From positions 3,627,001-3,691,000 of the forward strand of contig NZ_CP113061.1 in assembly GCF_026625745.1 (NCBI RefSeq): 64,000 nt of DNA, written 5' to 3'. The notes under the pieces were generated by a model that had not been told where the DNA came from, searched no databases, and worked only from the letters and a program-made list of their open reading frames with translations. Below are positions 7,058 through 16,239 of this stretch, piece after piece; the stretch's first letter is position 1; every line of letters begins with the position of its first letter. The position numbers and the translations under genes were made by a program. This DNA is from Asticcacaulis sp. SL142 (lineage in GTDB: Bacteria; Pseudomonadota; Alphaproteobacteria; Caulobacterales; Caulobacteraceae).

Positions 7058-8350
7058 TCATTTCTGAGTGGTAACAGGGAAGGCCGGCAGCAGCAGGTCG
7101 TCTTCGAGATTTGAAGGTAGCGTGCGGTTTTCTATGGCTTGCGACAATTGGGCGTCGCCAAAGCCCCATGCGGCCCGCCGGAGGGTGCGTTTGGCGGCGA
7201 CCTGTTCGCGGGCTTTGCGCTTTGGATCGTTTAGGTCGAGATCGGCCTTGGGCCAGGTGCGGGCGCCGGTCAGATACGGCGTGAGATAATCAACACCCGT
7301 TTTCAGGTTGCGCCCGTCCGCTGAAGCGCGCCATAGATCGACATCGACGCACTGCGCCAGTTGGGCTGCCGACAGAGCCCCGTCCAGCGCCCATACCGAA
7401 TAATGCCATGAGCGGGTACGCGACATCTCTTGCGGGAAACTGCCGTCCGCCGCCATCTGAGCCTTTAGCCGTGTCTCGGCAAAGGCTGACAATACGGTTT
7501 TCGCTTGCGGTTCCTGACGGGCAAACAGCGAAAAATGTGCCAGCATCATATCGTAATAGATGCCGTGATTATTGGATCTGGCGCGCGCATCCCGGCAATT
7601 GTCACTATCGCGCATCCAGTTGGCCAGCGCGCCGAACCATTGCTCAAGCCCGCGCAACTCATCGGCGGTCAGCGCCCCTGACGGCGCGATCAGTCCGATG
7701 CTCTCGACGATGGGCTGAAAGCGCAGGGCGTCGATTATACCTTCACCCCGCCCGTCAGACTGGCCCGGTACGGCCTGAGCAAAGGTCAGGTTCGGGTTCA
7801 TGCGCGTTTTGGGATCAAGGAACCACACCCGCAACAGGTTTGCGGCATGGCGAGCATAGGCTTCATCACCCAGAAGACTATAAGCCAGCGACAGGGTTTG
7901 CACATCATCGCGCAGGGCCTGTGAGCGGGTCATGTCAAAGCTGGCGGTCGCGCGTTCGGGATTGACCTCACCGTCGCGGCGCACATAGGGCAGCCCGTCA
8001 GGTTTAGCGGGATCAGGCCACCAATAGGGGCCGATGCTGGCATAGTCATGAGGACTGCCGCCAGTGGGGGCGCGGGGCTTATCCGTGACGCTATATGGGC
8101 CGCGACCCAGGGCCTTATCGGCGGCTGATTTCAGGGCCTTGGCCTGTTCCGGCGAGGTGGTGATTTGGGTTTTGGCGATGGCCAGCCATTCTGGTCGCCA
8201 CAAAAATGTCCGCGCGCCCTGCGTCGCATAGCCTTCTACGCCGTCGCAGCGGGCCAGTTCCGCGCTGTGCGCAGGCCCCATCAGCATTACCCCGATCAGG
8301 CCGGATAAGAGGCCGTATTTAAGCCCGAATTTAAAATAGCGTTTCATCAC
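7058..8350 (-). CDS. Alginate-lyase-fold polysaccharide lyase, PL38-like
   Basis: 430 residues with a signal peptide (hydrophobic stretch to GPAHSA, residue 30). The segment GSPHDYASIGPYWWPDPAKP (98-117) and the conserved RSNNHGIYYD block (258-267, with His262) mark the Alginate_lyase (alpha/alpha) toroid family. The glycine/arginine-rich start of that block matches what I know of PL38, whose characterised members cut glucuronan or alginate. A Tyr/His lyase mechanism is expected but not shown. It is 18 bases downstream of lacI and 13 upstream of a beta-helix lyase-like gene in one operon. It would release unsaturated uronate oligomers in the periplasm. PL5 or another alginate lyase family is the alternative. 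Confidence 0.85.
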   Translation of the reverse strand: MMKRYFKFGLKYGLLSGLIGVMLMGPAHSAELARCDGVEGYATQGARTFLWRPEWLAIAKTQITTSPEQAKALKSAADKALGRGPYSVTDKPRAPTGGSPHDYASIGPYWWPDPAKPDGLPYVRRDGEVNPERATASFDMTRSQALRDDVQTLSLAYSLLGDEAYARHAANLLRVWFLDPKTRMNPNLTFAQAVPGQSDGRGEGIIDALRFQPIVESIGLIAPSGALTADELRGLEQWFGALANWMRDSDNCRDARARSNNHGIYYDMMLAHFSLFARQEPQAKTVLSAFAETRLKAQMAADGSFPQEMSRTRSWHYSVWALDGALSAAQLAQCVDVDLWRASADGRNLKTGVDYLTPYLTGARTWPKADLDLNDPKRKAREQVAAKRTLRRAAWGFGDAQLSQAIENRTLPSNLEDDLLLPAFPVTTQK

Positions 8351-8368
8351 GATCTCCTGGGCAAAAGG

Positions 8369-9448
8369 TCAGGTCTTGGCGTCACTCAGCGATTCCCGGC
8401 GGATAAGCGTCGACTCGACCATGGACGGCAGGTCGTCGGCCATCTCGCCGGATTTCAGCACCATTTCCGGCACCAACTTACGCACCGACAGCGCCCCCAT
8501 CTCGGCAATCGGCCAATGCACGGTCGTCAGCGATGGCCAGAGCTGCATGGCCACCGGCCCGTCATCGAAACCCACAATCGACAGGTCACCCGGCAGATTA
8601 AGCCCCCGTTCATGGGCGGCGCGCGTGACCCCGGCGGCCATCGAATCGTTGCTGGCGAAAATGACCGTGGGCGGTACAGGCGCGGTGAGCAGGACTTTGC
8701 CCGCCCTCACGCCGGACTCAAAACTGTACTCACCATCGGCAAAAAGAGTCTCATCCATCGGCAGACCGGCGTTTTGCAGGGCCTGCCGGAACCCGGCCTC
8801 GCGCTCACGGGCGGAGCGGAACCCCGCCGGGCCACGCACAAAGCCGATGCGGCGATGGCCCAGGGCTACCATATCCCGAACGACCGCCATAACGGCCTCA
8901 CGGTCGTTGGACCAGACACTGCGCGACATCATGTCGAGTTGGGCTGAGCCGACGCGGATATATTTGATGTTCATGCGCTGGCACAGTTCGCCGATATCGT
9001 CGCGCTCCGACAGAGGCGGCAGAAAGATGGCGCCCATGGGTTTTTGGCGGGTGAGGAAGGTCTCAATATCGCTCAAAAGGTGAGGTGCGCTGCGATCCAG
9101 TGGCCGTGCCGCCAGGGCGATTTCGCTGTCGGCTATGGCCGACAGTACCCCGCGCTGAAAGGTCATGGCCATGGGCGAGGTCGAGTCATGAATAAACAGG
9201 ACGATGACGAAATTCTTGCGAAACGCCAGAGCGCGCGCCTGTACATTCGGCACAAAGCCGAGCTGTTCGATGGCGGCTTCGACCTTGACCCGCGTGGAGG
9301 CTTTGAGCGCCTCACGGTTGATGACGCGGCTAACGGTCTTTTTCGACACGCCCGCCAGTTCCGCCACATCGGTGATGGTCGGCGCTGAGCCTGTTTTTCG
9401 CGGCAAGGCGACAATCGTCCCTGTCTTTTCCGTCCGTTTTTCGGTCAC
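8369..9448 (-). CDS. LacI-family transcriptional regulator
   Basis: 359 residues. The LacI helix-turn-helix and hinge lie at about residues 23-75 (PTITDVAELAGVSKKTVSRV, then NREALKASTRVKVEAAIEQL). A periplasmic-binding-protein-like ligand domain follows, with typical GHRRIGFVRGP, IFASNDSMAAGV and LSIVGFDDGP. It lies inside the lyase operon, 90 bases after the TonB receptor stop. The best candidate operators are the two perfect copies of TCGATACCGGTGTCAAT between the receptor and the esterase, whose ACCGGT centre has the CG dyad usual for LacI sites. The inducer is probably a uronate or unsaturated oligouronate, which is inference. Confidence 0.92.
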   Translation of the reverse strand: MTEKRTEKTGTIVALPRKTGSAPTITDVAELAGVSKKTVSRVINREALKASTRVKVEAAIEQLGFVPNVQARALAFRKNFVIVLFIHDSTSPMAMTFQRGVLSAIADSEIALAARPLDRSAPHLLSDIETFLTRQKPMGAIFLPPLSERDDIGELCQRMNIKYIRVGSAQLDMMSRSVWSNDREAVMAVVRDMVALGHRRIGFVRGPAGFRSAREREAGFRQALQNAGLPMDETLFADGEYSFESGVRAGKVLLTAPVPPTVIFASNDSMAAGVTRAAHERGLNLPGDLSIVGFDDGPVAMQLWPSLTTVHWPIAEMGALSVRKLVPEMVLKSGEMADDLPSMVESTLIRRESLSDAKT

Positions 9449-9470
9449 GTTGGGTCTGTACTCATGTTGT

Positions 9471-9496
9471 GATCAGCCGCCTGAACTTGGCTGATC
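9471..9496. repeat. Inverted repeat between TonB receptor and lacI
   Basis: GATCAGCC (9471-9478) and GGCTGATC (9489-9496) with a 10-base loop, starting 22 bases upstream of the lacI start. No T tract follows on the minus strand, so it may be an mRNA processing hairpin or a regulator site rather than a terminator. Confidence 0.4.
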
Positions 9497-9538
9497 GGGG
9501 GGGAATGGCAGGCGGTGGTGGCCGCCCGCCGGTTACAG

Positions 9539-12500
9539 TTAGAATTTTTTGGTTACGCTGAGCGAATAGGTAATGCCATCATAATCGGCCACGCGGTTAA
9601 AGGCTTCGACCCCTTCAAATTCCTCACGGCGCGAATTGGTGATGTTATAGACCTCAAGGCGCAGTTCAGTGGTTTTAGTGGGCGTATAGGCTCCGGAAAA
9701 ATCGAGCTGGCCACGCGGACTGACGCGGCTGGAACTGCCGGTAAAGGTCGAGCCGCCCTCAAGCAGGATTTCCGAGGCATAGTTATAGGCCAGTCGCGCC
9801 TGCCACCGGTCGTCCTCGTAATAGCCGATCAGATTGTAGGTATGGTCAGCAACGCCGTAAAGCTTTGAGCCGTTGCTGCCGCTGGAGGTGACCTTGGTGG
9901 CGTTAAAGACCATGCCGAAGTTCTGCCAGATACCCGGCAGGAAGGAAAAATCCTGCTGCATCTGGAATTCGACCCCTTCGACCTTGAGCTGATTGGGATC
10001 ATTGATGACGCGGTTGATGACGATGCGCTGATTGGCGGTTTCGGGTGTGGCCCCCTGACTGATCCGGCAAAAGCCCGTCGCGTCGATAAACATTGGGCCG
10101 TAAGATTCGCCCTCAACTTCAAAATTCTCACCTACCGGGCAGTAGTTGTTCTGCTCAATGATATTGTTTTCGATCGTCTTGTGGAAATAGCCGATGGCTA
10201 CAACATTGCCGCGCCGGTTATAGTACGACACGCCAAGGTCGAAGGCCTTTGAACTGCGGGGTTTGAGGTCAAAGCGGTTCATGTCGATACGCACCGAACT
10301 TTGGGTCTCACCTGTATCCGGATCGACATTTTCCAGCACCCGCGTTGGGGCTGGTGAAAACTCGACCATATCGAACGCTTCAAAGGTTTCATAATAGGCG
10401 GCGCGCGCCACCAGCTTGGGCGAAAAATCGACAATCAGGTTCGCTGAGGGCAACAGCGCATCGTACGACCCGCCCGCCGGTTCCGCGGGCCTGAAATAGC
10501 CGGGGCGGAAATCCGCGCTGGTGAAGCCCAGCGCCTCATAGAATTTCAAAGCCTGATCCTCGATCAATCCGGTCAGATCGGCCTTAACATAGCGCAGGCC
10601 CAGATTGCCGCGTACCGGCCAACTTGCGGCTGTTTCCAGAAAATCGAACTTGGTTTGGGCAAAGGCTTCGAGGTTTTCGCGCGAGGCCCGAAAGTTCTGA
10701 CCGGCCACCCGGTTGAGCGGAAAGCGTTGGATCATGCCCGACAGTTCGTTGCGCGGCGCCAGTTCCAGTATTTTCTGATAGGTGATGCGGCTGCGGGCGG
10801 CGGGCGTCAGTTCCGGGAAGAAGTTGGCCAGTTGCGCCGTCGTCATCGTGAAGCCGACATTGGTCGGCACTGTGTTTAGCACCGGGAATATCTGCTGCTC
10901 GATCAGGCGGTAATCGACCGACCAGAAATTATCAAGCTCGGCATTGGGCGCACCCGATCCAAAGAAATCACCGCCGCGTGTGACCGCATCGTTGAGCTTG
11001 AAGATGTCGCTGGTCAGTTTGTTGAGTTGCAGGCCCAGATTGGCGTTTTCCTGATAGATCTGACGGGCCTTTTCCTTGGAGTAATAGACGCCAAAATTCA
11101 CCGTAGTGAAGGGTCCAAAATTGACATCACGCTCGGCCTTAAGATCGAGCGCATACATATTACGCCGTACCCGAAGATTAGCGCCGCTGGCGGTCACGAC
11201 GACGTTTTCAGGGCGCAGGCCGTTGCGCGCCTGAGTGCCATTGCCGCCGCTGACCGTATAGGGGCCGGTCGCGGTCAACAGGCGGCTGGGCAGGTTAAGA
11301 TCGAACAGGTAGTTCTTATAGTTGCCCAGGCCGGTATCAATGATGGCGGTAATGCCGTTGGTGGTGTTGTCTATGCCGTCGCCGTCGGGGTCCGTGCGAC
11401 CGGTGGTTGGCTGGATGCGGTGCTCATAAAGATATTCATCGCGCGTCCCCAGGGCTTCGGAGATCGTGCCGATGGCATTGATTTGCCAGCCGCCCGTATT
11501 GAAGTTCACCTGCGGATAAAGGGCAAAGCTTTCGTCAATTGACGGCATGCCGCGATTACCGATGGGTAACTGCACATCGCTGGCCTGCACCTTATTGACG
11601 ACATAGACGTTTTCAACCGTACCGTCCGAGCCGCGGTCGAACTGACCGACCAGAACCGGATCACTGAGCGGCGTTACGATCCCGGTCGTATCGGAGGCAA
11701 ACGCGGTGAGTATATCGAGGTTGGCTTCATCAAGCTCACGGCGCGTCGCGATCCCATCAAGGCGAATATTTAGATTATCATTGACGCGCCACTCAAAACC
11801 GGCAGCCCCTGACAGGCGGGAGCCGTCCGATGTGCGTGAATATTGCCGGACTTCTGAGGGGAAGACCACCTGATTGGCGACGCCGTCGGTGGTGGCCGGA
11901 ATAGCAAAGGCCGGATTGCTGGCCGCCAGTTGCGTCAGGCGCGCAGCGCTATAGGCCGTGTAGGCGTTGATGCGGATGGTGTCGCGCCGGAAATTCTGAC
12001 GGGAATAGGACAGGGTGCCATAGACGCCGAAGTTGGGTGTGAATTTCTTTGAGCCGGTCAGGAAAAAGGCCGGATTGAGTTTTTCCGTGGACTCTTCCCA
12101 CTGAGTTTCAATTCTGAACACGCCGCCGTCTTTGCGCGACAGGGCCGGACGGATGCGCAGATTGACGATGGACCCAAGCCCACCGGCGGGCATATCGGCC
12201 GAAAACGACTTAATCACATCCGCCCCGCCAAAGATGGCGGCATCATATATCCCAAACGGATTACCTGATCCGCGGGTGCCAAGCGTAGGGGCGGCAATGC
12301 TTTGGCCCATAACGGTGGTTTTGGTGTATTCGCTGGGCAGGCCGCGCACGCTGATCGAGGCATCGCGCCGGTCATCCGAGCGGTTGATCTGCACGCCCGG
12401 AATGCGTTGCAGGGCTTCGCCCAGATTGAGATCCGGGGTCGAGCCGATATCGTCAGCGGAAATGCCGTCCAGAATGACATCGGCCTTGCGGCGGATTTCA

Positions 12501-12691
12501 AGCGCGTCATTGAGCGATCCACGTATGCCGCGCACGACCACAACCTCAATATCTTCTTCCGCTAGAGGCGTTTGCGTTTCCGAAGCGGTTTGCGCCGTCG
12601 CGCCACTGCATAAACTGGCGAGCGCCACTGTGCCCAGGCACAATGCCTTCAAGGGGCGGCGCCCCCTTCCCTGAGAATTGATCATTGGCAT
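9539..12691 (-). CDS. TonB-dependent receptor (uronate-polymer locus)
   Basis: 1,050 residues. A signal peptide (ALCLGTVALASLCSGATAQ) is followed by a TonB-box-like EDIEVVVVRGIRGSLNDAL and a plug domain with GISADDIGSTPDLNLGEALQ and GVQINR. A 22-strand barrel then runs to the C-terminal ITYSLSVTKKF with the terminal Phe expected for outer-membrane assembly. It belongs to the large Caulobacterales/xanthomonad TonB receptor group for plant carbohydrates. There is no STN domain, so it is a transporter and not a signal transducer. It is the first gene of the minus-strand operon with lacI and two lyase-like genes, and is divergent from the esterase across two operators. The likely cargo is an oligouronide. 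Confidence 0.9.
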   Translation of the reverse strand: MPMINSQGRGRRPLKALCLGTVALASLCSGATAQTASETQTPLAEEDIEVVVVRGIRGSLNDALEIRRKADVILDGISADDIGSTPDLNLGEALQRIPGVQINRSDDRRDASISVRGLPSEYTKTTVMGQSIAAPTLGTRGSGNPFGIYDAAIFGGADVIKSFSADMPAGGLGSIVNLRIRPALSRKDGGVFRIETQWEESTEKLNPAFFLTGSKKFTPNFGVYGTLSYSRQNFRRDTIRINAYTAYSAARLTQLAASNPAFAIPATTDGVANQVVFPSEVRQYSRTSDGSRLSGAAGFEWRVNDNLNIRLDGIATRRELDEANLDILTAFASDTTGIVTPLSDPVLVGQFDRGSDGTVENVYVVNKVQASDVQLPIGNRGMPSIDESFALYPQVNFNTGGWQINAIGTISEALGTRDEYLYEHRIQPTTGRTDPDGDGIDNTTNGITAIIDTGLGNYKNYLFDLNLPSRLLTATGPYTVSGGNGTQARNGLRPENVVVTASGANLRVRRNMYALDLKAERDVNFGPFTTVNFGVYYSKEKARQIYQENANLGLQLNKLTSDIFKLNDAVTRGGDFFGSGAPNAELDNFWSVDYRLIEQQIFPVLNTVPTNVGFTMTTAQLANFFPELTPAARSRITYQKILELAPRNELSGMIQRFPLNRVAGQNFRASRENLEAFAQTKFDFLETAASWPVRGNLGLRYVKADLTGLIEDQALKFYEALGFTSADFRPGYFRPAEPAGGSYDALLPSANLIVDFSPKLVARAAYYETFEAFDMVEFSPAPTRVLENVDPDTGETQSSVRIDMNRFDLKPRSSKAFDLGVSYYNRRGNVVAIGYFHKTIENNIIEQNNYCPVGENFEVEGESYGPMFIDATGFCRISQGATPETANQRIVINRVINDPNQLKVEGVEFQMQQDFSFLPGIWQNFGMVFNATKVTSSGSNGSKLYGVADHTYNLIGYYEDDRWQARLAYNYASEILLEGGSTFTGSSSRVSPRGQLDFSGAYTPTKTTELRLEVYNITNSRREEFEGVEAFNRVADYDGITYSLSVTKKF

Positions 12692-12749
12692 TTCCTTGTG
12701 ATGGGCTGTTTTTTTGCCCTTTAACCCTGCTTATATTGGTAGTTCTGAA

Positions 12750-12852
12750 TCGATACCGGTGTCAATAATGAATCTTTTCAAGTAATTTATGCCTTATTTT
12801 AAAAGGATTATGACGAGTTTTGGTTTGCAAAATAAATTGACACCGGTATCGA
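12750..12852. promoter_or_regulatory. Two inverted copies of a LacI-type operator
   Basis: TCGATACCGGTGTCAAT at 12750-12766 and its exact reverse complement at 12836-12852 lie in the gap between the TonB receptor (start 12691) and the esterase (start 12913). The 69-base AT-rich interval would let one repressor act on both divergent promoters, possibly by looping. The core ACCGGTGTCA recurs at 35742-35751. The LacI protein encoded at 8369-9448 is the obvious candidate ligand. Confidence 0.75.
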
Positions 12853-12912
12853 AAAATGAATAATCTCCCTCAAAAGCCTCGCCCAATGGTGCGGGATAAA
12901 AGGGAGATACGC

Positions 12913-14874
12913 ATGATCAGGACGACCGCCCTTCGCGGGCTGTTTATGGCTGGGCTTTGCGCAGGCTTTGCCGCTCAGGCCGACACGCCATTCAGGATCG
13001 ATCCGTTATTTAGCGACCATATGGTCGTGCAGCGGGGTAAACCGGTCACGGTGCGCGGTGACGGCCGGGCCGGAGCCACGGTAACGGTCGGGTTTGCCGG
13101 AATGACTGCTAAAGGCCAGATCGATGCGGATGGCAGGTGGGCCGTCATCCTGCCGCCGGTGCCTGATGGCGCCAAAGGTATAATGGACATCAATGTGTCG
13201 GGTGGCGAAACACAGCGTCTCAAAGATGTGGTGGCGGGCGATGTGTTCCTGTGTTCCGGGCAGTCGAATATGGACCTGTCGGTCAGCGATACGGCCTATC
13301 CCAAGCGCACGGCTGAGGAGGGGGGCGGCAAACCCATCCGCCTGTTTAAGGTTGCCCGCACCGCCAGCGCGCAGCCGCAAAGCTGGGTCACGCCGGAAAT
13401 CGGCTGGGCACCGGCGGGGCCTGACAGCTTACCGTCCTTTTCCGCCGCCTGCTGGCATATGGCTAAGTCGCTGGTGGCGGCCAACACTGGCGCACCTATT
13501 GGCGTTATTCAGGCCTCATGGGGCGGCACGTCGATCGAGGACTGGCTTTCCGGTGGCGCGCTGAAGACCGTGCCTCAGTATCGTGAGGATGTTGACCGCC
13601 TGAGCCAGTATGCCGGCGATCCGCAAGCGGCTACGCAGGAACGTATCGCCGCAACCGAGGCTTGGGCGCAAACCGCCGATCCGCAAGGTGTGGCGGCAGG
13701 CTATCACTTGGCGGCCTTTGACGATTCCGCTTGGCCAGAAATCTCGCTGCCCGGTGTGTGGGAGCGCTCCGGCATCGCGGCTTTACGCAGTTTCGACGGC
13801 CTGATGTGGTTCCGCCGTAGTCTTGATCTGACCGTAGCGCAGGCCATTGGGCCTGCTATCCTGCGATTGGGGCGTATTGATGAACGCGATCAGGTCTGGA
13901 TCAATGGTCAGGTCGTGGGCGCGACCCTGCTGGGCAGCGAAACCCGCGCCTATGTTGTCCCCATGGGCGTCCTCAAGGCTGGACGCAATGTCATTGCCAT
14001 CCGTGTGCTCGATGAACGCGGGGCGGGCGGACTGATGGGCAAGGCCTCGGATGTGCGGCTCGATCTGACGGCGGGCGCGTCCGTTGATCTCAGTGGTGCG
14101 TGGCGCTACCAGACCGGCCGCGCACGCCGCATCTGGAAAACCCCGCCGCCGTTTGTGCCGTGGGCTGCGCCGCGCGGTATCAGCATGTTGTGGAATGGCA
14201 TGATAGCCCCCCTGCATGGCTTTCCGCTCAAAGGGATCGCCTGGTATCAGGGCGAAACCAATACCAGCGAGGCTGAAAACTATGGGGCGCTCCTGACCCT
14301 GTGGGCGTCATCGTGGCGTGAGGAATTTAACGATCCATCCCTGCCGGTCGTTATTGCCCAACTGCCGGGATATGGCCCGCGCAGTGCCGTGCCGACCGAC
14401 AATGACTGGGCAAAACTGCGGGAGGCCCAGCGCCTTATGGTGGCTCAGGATCCGCACGCAGGGCTGGCGGTTCTGATTGATCTGGGGGTGTCCTATGATA
14501 TTCACCCGGCCCACAAAGATGAAGTCGGGGCTCGGTTGAGTAACGAAATGCTGCGTCTGGCCTATGGCCGCAAAGTCCTGTCCGCGCCGTCGCCGGTTAA
14601 GGCAGAGGCCGCGGGCGACGGCATCCGTGTGCAGTTTAAAGATACCGGGGGTGGGCTTATGGCCTATGGGTCGCATGACGCGGCGGCGTTCGAATTGTGT
14701 GACTCTGACGCAAAGTGCCGGTTCGCGACGGCGCAGGTGGACGGTGACGCGGTTCGCCTGCCCGCCGATCCGCAGGCCCGTCAGGTTCGCTATGCCTGGC
14801 AGGGCTCTCCGCCGGTTAATCTCTATGGCAAGAGCGGTCTGCCGGTGGTGCCGTTTGCCATAAATATACCGTAA
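12913..14874 (+). CDS. Sialate O-acetylesterase-type SGNH esterase
   Basis: 653 residues from the ATG at 12913, chosen because AGGGAGATA precedes it and a signal peptide (RTTALRGLFMAGLCAGFAAQ) follows; an ATG at 12856 would add 19 charged residues. The nucleophile motif CSGQSNMDLS has Ser118. The catalytic Asp-x-x-His region is IHPAHKDEVGARLS near residue 530. A jelly-roll insert resembling a GH2 sugar-binding domain lies at about 250-400 (FDDSAWPEISLPGVWERSG, FRRSLDL). Such proteins remove acetyl groups from plant polysaccharides in this setting more often than from sialic acid. It is divergent from the TonB receptor and upstream of an ExuT-like transporter, which fits deacetylation of acetylated pectin or glucuronan. 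Confidence 0.88.
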   Translation: MIRTTALRGLFMAGLCAGFAAQADTPFRIDPLFSDHMVVQRGKPVTVRGDGRAGATVTVGFAGMTAKGQIDADGRWAVILPPVPDGAKGIMDINVSGGETQRLKDVVAGDVFLCSGQSNMDLSVSDTAYPKRTAEEGGGKPIRLFKVARTASAQPQSWVTPEIGWAPAGPDSLPSFSAACWHMAKSLVAANTGAPIGVIQASWGGTSIEDWLSGGALKTVPQYREDVDRLSQYAGDPQAATQERIAATEAWAQTADPQGVAAGYHLAAFDDSAWPEISLPGVWERSGIAALRSFDGLMWFRRSLDLTVAQAIGPAILRLGRIDERDQVWINGQVVGATLLGSETRAYVVPMGVLKAGRNVIAIRVLDERGAGGLMGKASDVRLDLTAGASVDLSGAWRYQTGRARRIWKTPPPFVPWAAPRGISMLWNGMIAPLHGFPLKGIAWYQGETNTSEAENYGALLTLWASSWREEFNDPSLPVVIAQLPGYGPRSAVPTDNDWAKLREAQRLMVAQDPHAGLAVLIDLGVSYDIHPAHKDEVGARLSNEMLRLAYGRKVLSAPSPVKAEAAGDGIRVQFKDTGGGLMAYGSHDAAAFELCDSDAKCRFATAQVDGDAVRLPADPQARQVRYAWQGSPPVNLYGKSGLPVVPFAINIP

Positions 14875-14958
14875 CGCCGTCCGTAAGCTTTCGGCAGAGG
14901 TGACACGGCGACGGGTTTGACCCATGATCGCTAAAACACAGGGGCGGGCGTACACAGA

Positions 14959-16185
14959 ATGACCACAGGCACACGCCGCGAGCGATGGCTGATCGTTGGC
15001 CTGATTTTTCTGGCGTCGTGTCTGACCTATATGGACCGGCAGATGTTCGGTCTGCTTAAACCCGTGATGCAAGCCGATCTGGGCTGGTCGGAACTCGATT
15101 ATTCCGGTGTCGTGATTGCGTTCCATGCGGCCTTTGTGGTCGGGTTTCTGACGTTCGGGCCGGTCATGGATCGCTTTGGGGCTCGCCGGGGGTATGCGGC
15201 GGCCTTTTCCCTGTGGGCGGCGGCGCACACGGCGCTGGGGCTGGCCAGCAGCCTTATGCAGTTTGGCCTTATCCGCTTTTTGTTAGGCGTGGGGGAATCC
15301 GGTACCTTTCCCGCCCGACTCAAGGCGGTGTCCGAATGGTTTCCTCCGCAGGAACGCGCGCTGGCCATCGGGGTGTTTAATGCCGGGGCGTCGACCGGGG
15401 CGCTGTTGACGCTGGCTCTGGTGCCGGTGCTGACGCAATTCTATGGCTGGCGCGGGGCCTTTGTCGGAACGGGCCTGCTCAGTCTGCTGTGGCTAGGGCT
15501 ATGGCTGGCGTTTTATCGCCGCCCGCCCAATGCTGATCCGTCCGCGTGGCGACAGGGCTTGACCTGGACGGTATTTGCCGAATTGATGCGGCACCGGCAG
15601 GCTTGGGTCTATGTGGCGGTTAAGTTCCTGACCGTCCCCGTCTGGTGGCTTTACCTGTTCTGGTTGCCTGATTTTCTGTACCGCAATCACCAGCTTGATC
15701 TGGGTGTATTTGGTGTGCCGCTACTGGCGATCTTTGTACTGGCCGATGTCGGCAGCGTGGCCGGGGGTTGGACATCTTCGGCCCTGATCGCCAAAGGGGC
15801 CTCGGTTGGTCGCGCCCGCATGACGGTTATGGCAGTATGCGCGGTTCTGATTTTACCGCTCATCGCCGTGCCGTTCAGCCCGTGGCTGGGGCTGTCGGTC
15901 GCCATCATCGCCGTAGCCGCCGCGGCCCATCAGGCGTTTTCAGCCAATCTCCTGTCCCTGCCGTCCGACCTGTTTCCGAAAGAGGTCGTCGGCAGCATCG
16001 TAGGCGTTGGCGGGGCTGCCGGCGCCATAGGTGCTATTCTAATGGCACTGTTTTCGGGCGTGGTGCTGGAATTTATGCAGTCCTACGTTCCGATATTTTG
16101 TGTGGCTGGCGTGGTCTATGGTATTGCAACCTTGATCATTATTTTCAGCCGGGTTTACTCAGTGATCCCAGAAAAAATCGATTGA
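14959..16185 (+). CDS. MFS transporter, hexuronate (ExuT-like) family
   Basis: 408 residues with 12 predicted membrane segments. The N-terminus RWLIVGLIFLASCLTYMDRQ and the segment FLLGVGESGTFPARLKAVSE are hallmarks of the anion:cation symporter branch that includes ExuT. The MFS loop motif is present as DRFGARRGYA. It follows the esterase by 84 bases on the same strand and probably shares its operator-controlled promoter. It would move galacturonate, glucuronate or an unsaturated product across the inner membrane. Substrate is inferred from the family and neighbours. It ends in a convergent arrangement with the alkaline phosphatase gene, with no strong terminator visible in the 54-base gap. 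Confidence 0.88.
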   Translation: MTTGTRRERWLIVGLIFLASCLTYMDRQMFGLLKPVMQADLGWSELDYSGVVIAFHAAFVVGFLTFGPVMDRFGARRGYAAAFSLWAAAHTALGLASSLMQFGLIRFLLGVGESGTFPARLKAVSEWFPPQERALAIGVFNAGASTGALLTLALVPVLTQFYGWRGAFVGTGLLSLLWLGLWLAFYRRPPNADPSAWRQGLTWTVFAELMRHRQAWVYVAVKFLTVPVWWLYLFWLPDFLYRNHQLDLGVFGVPLLAIFVLADVGSVAGGWTSSALIAKGASVGRARMTVMAVCAVLILPLIAVPFSPWLGLSVAIIAVAAAAHQAFSANLLSLPSDLFPKEVVGSIVGVGGAAGAIGAILMALFSGVVLEFMQSYVPIFCVAGVVYGIATLIIIFSRVYSVIPEKID

Positions 16186-16239
16186 TGTCAGCTAACCAGA
16201 TATCCAGGGCGGAACTCTATTTATGTTTTTGTGGTCTGG

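Noticed and set aside
10655-12674. Long open frames on the plus strand across the TonB receptor at 9539-12691
   Set aside because: They mirror the codon pattern of the receptor; none has a recognisable domain, start site or separate codon use.
14875-14958. Gap between esterase and transporter as an independent promoter
   Set aside because: No operator core or clear promoter element is visible; read-through from the esterase promoter is simpler.
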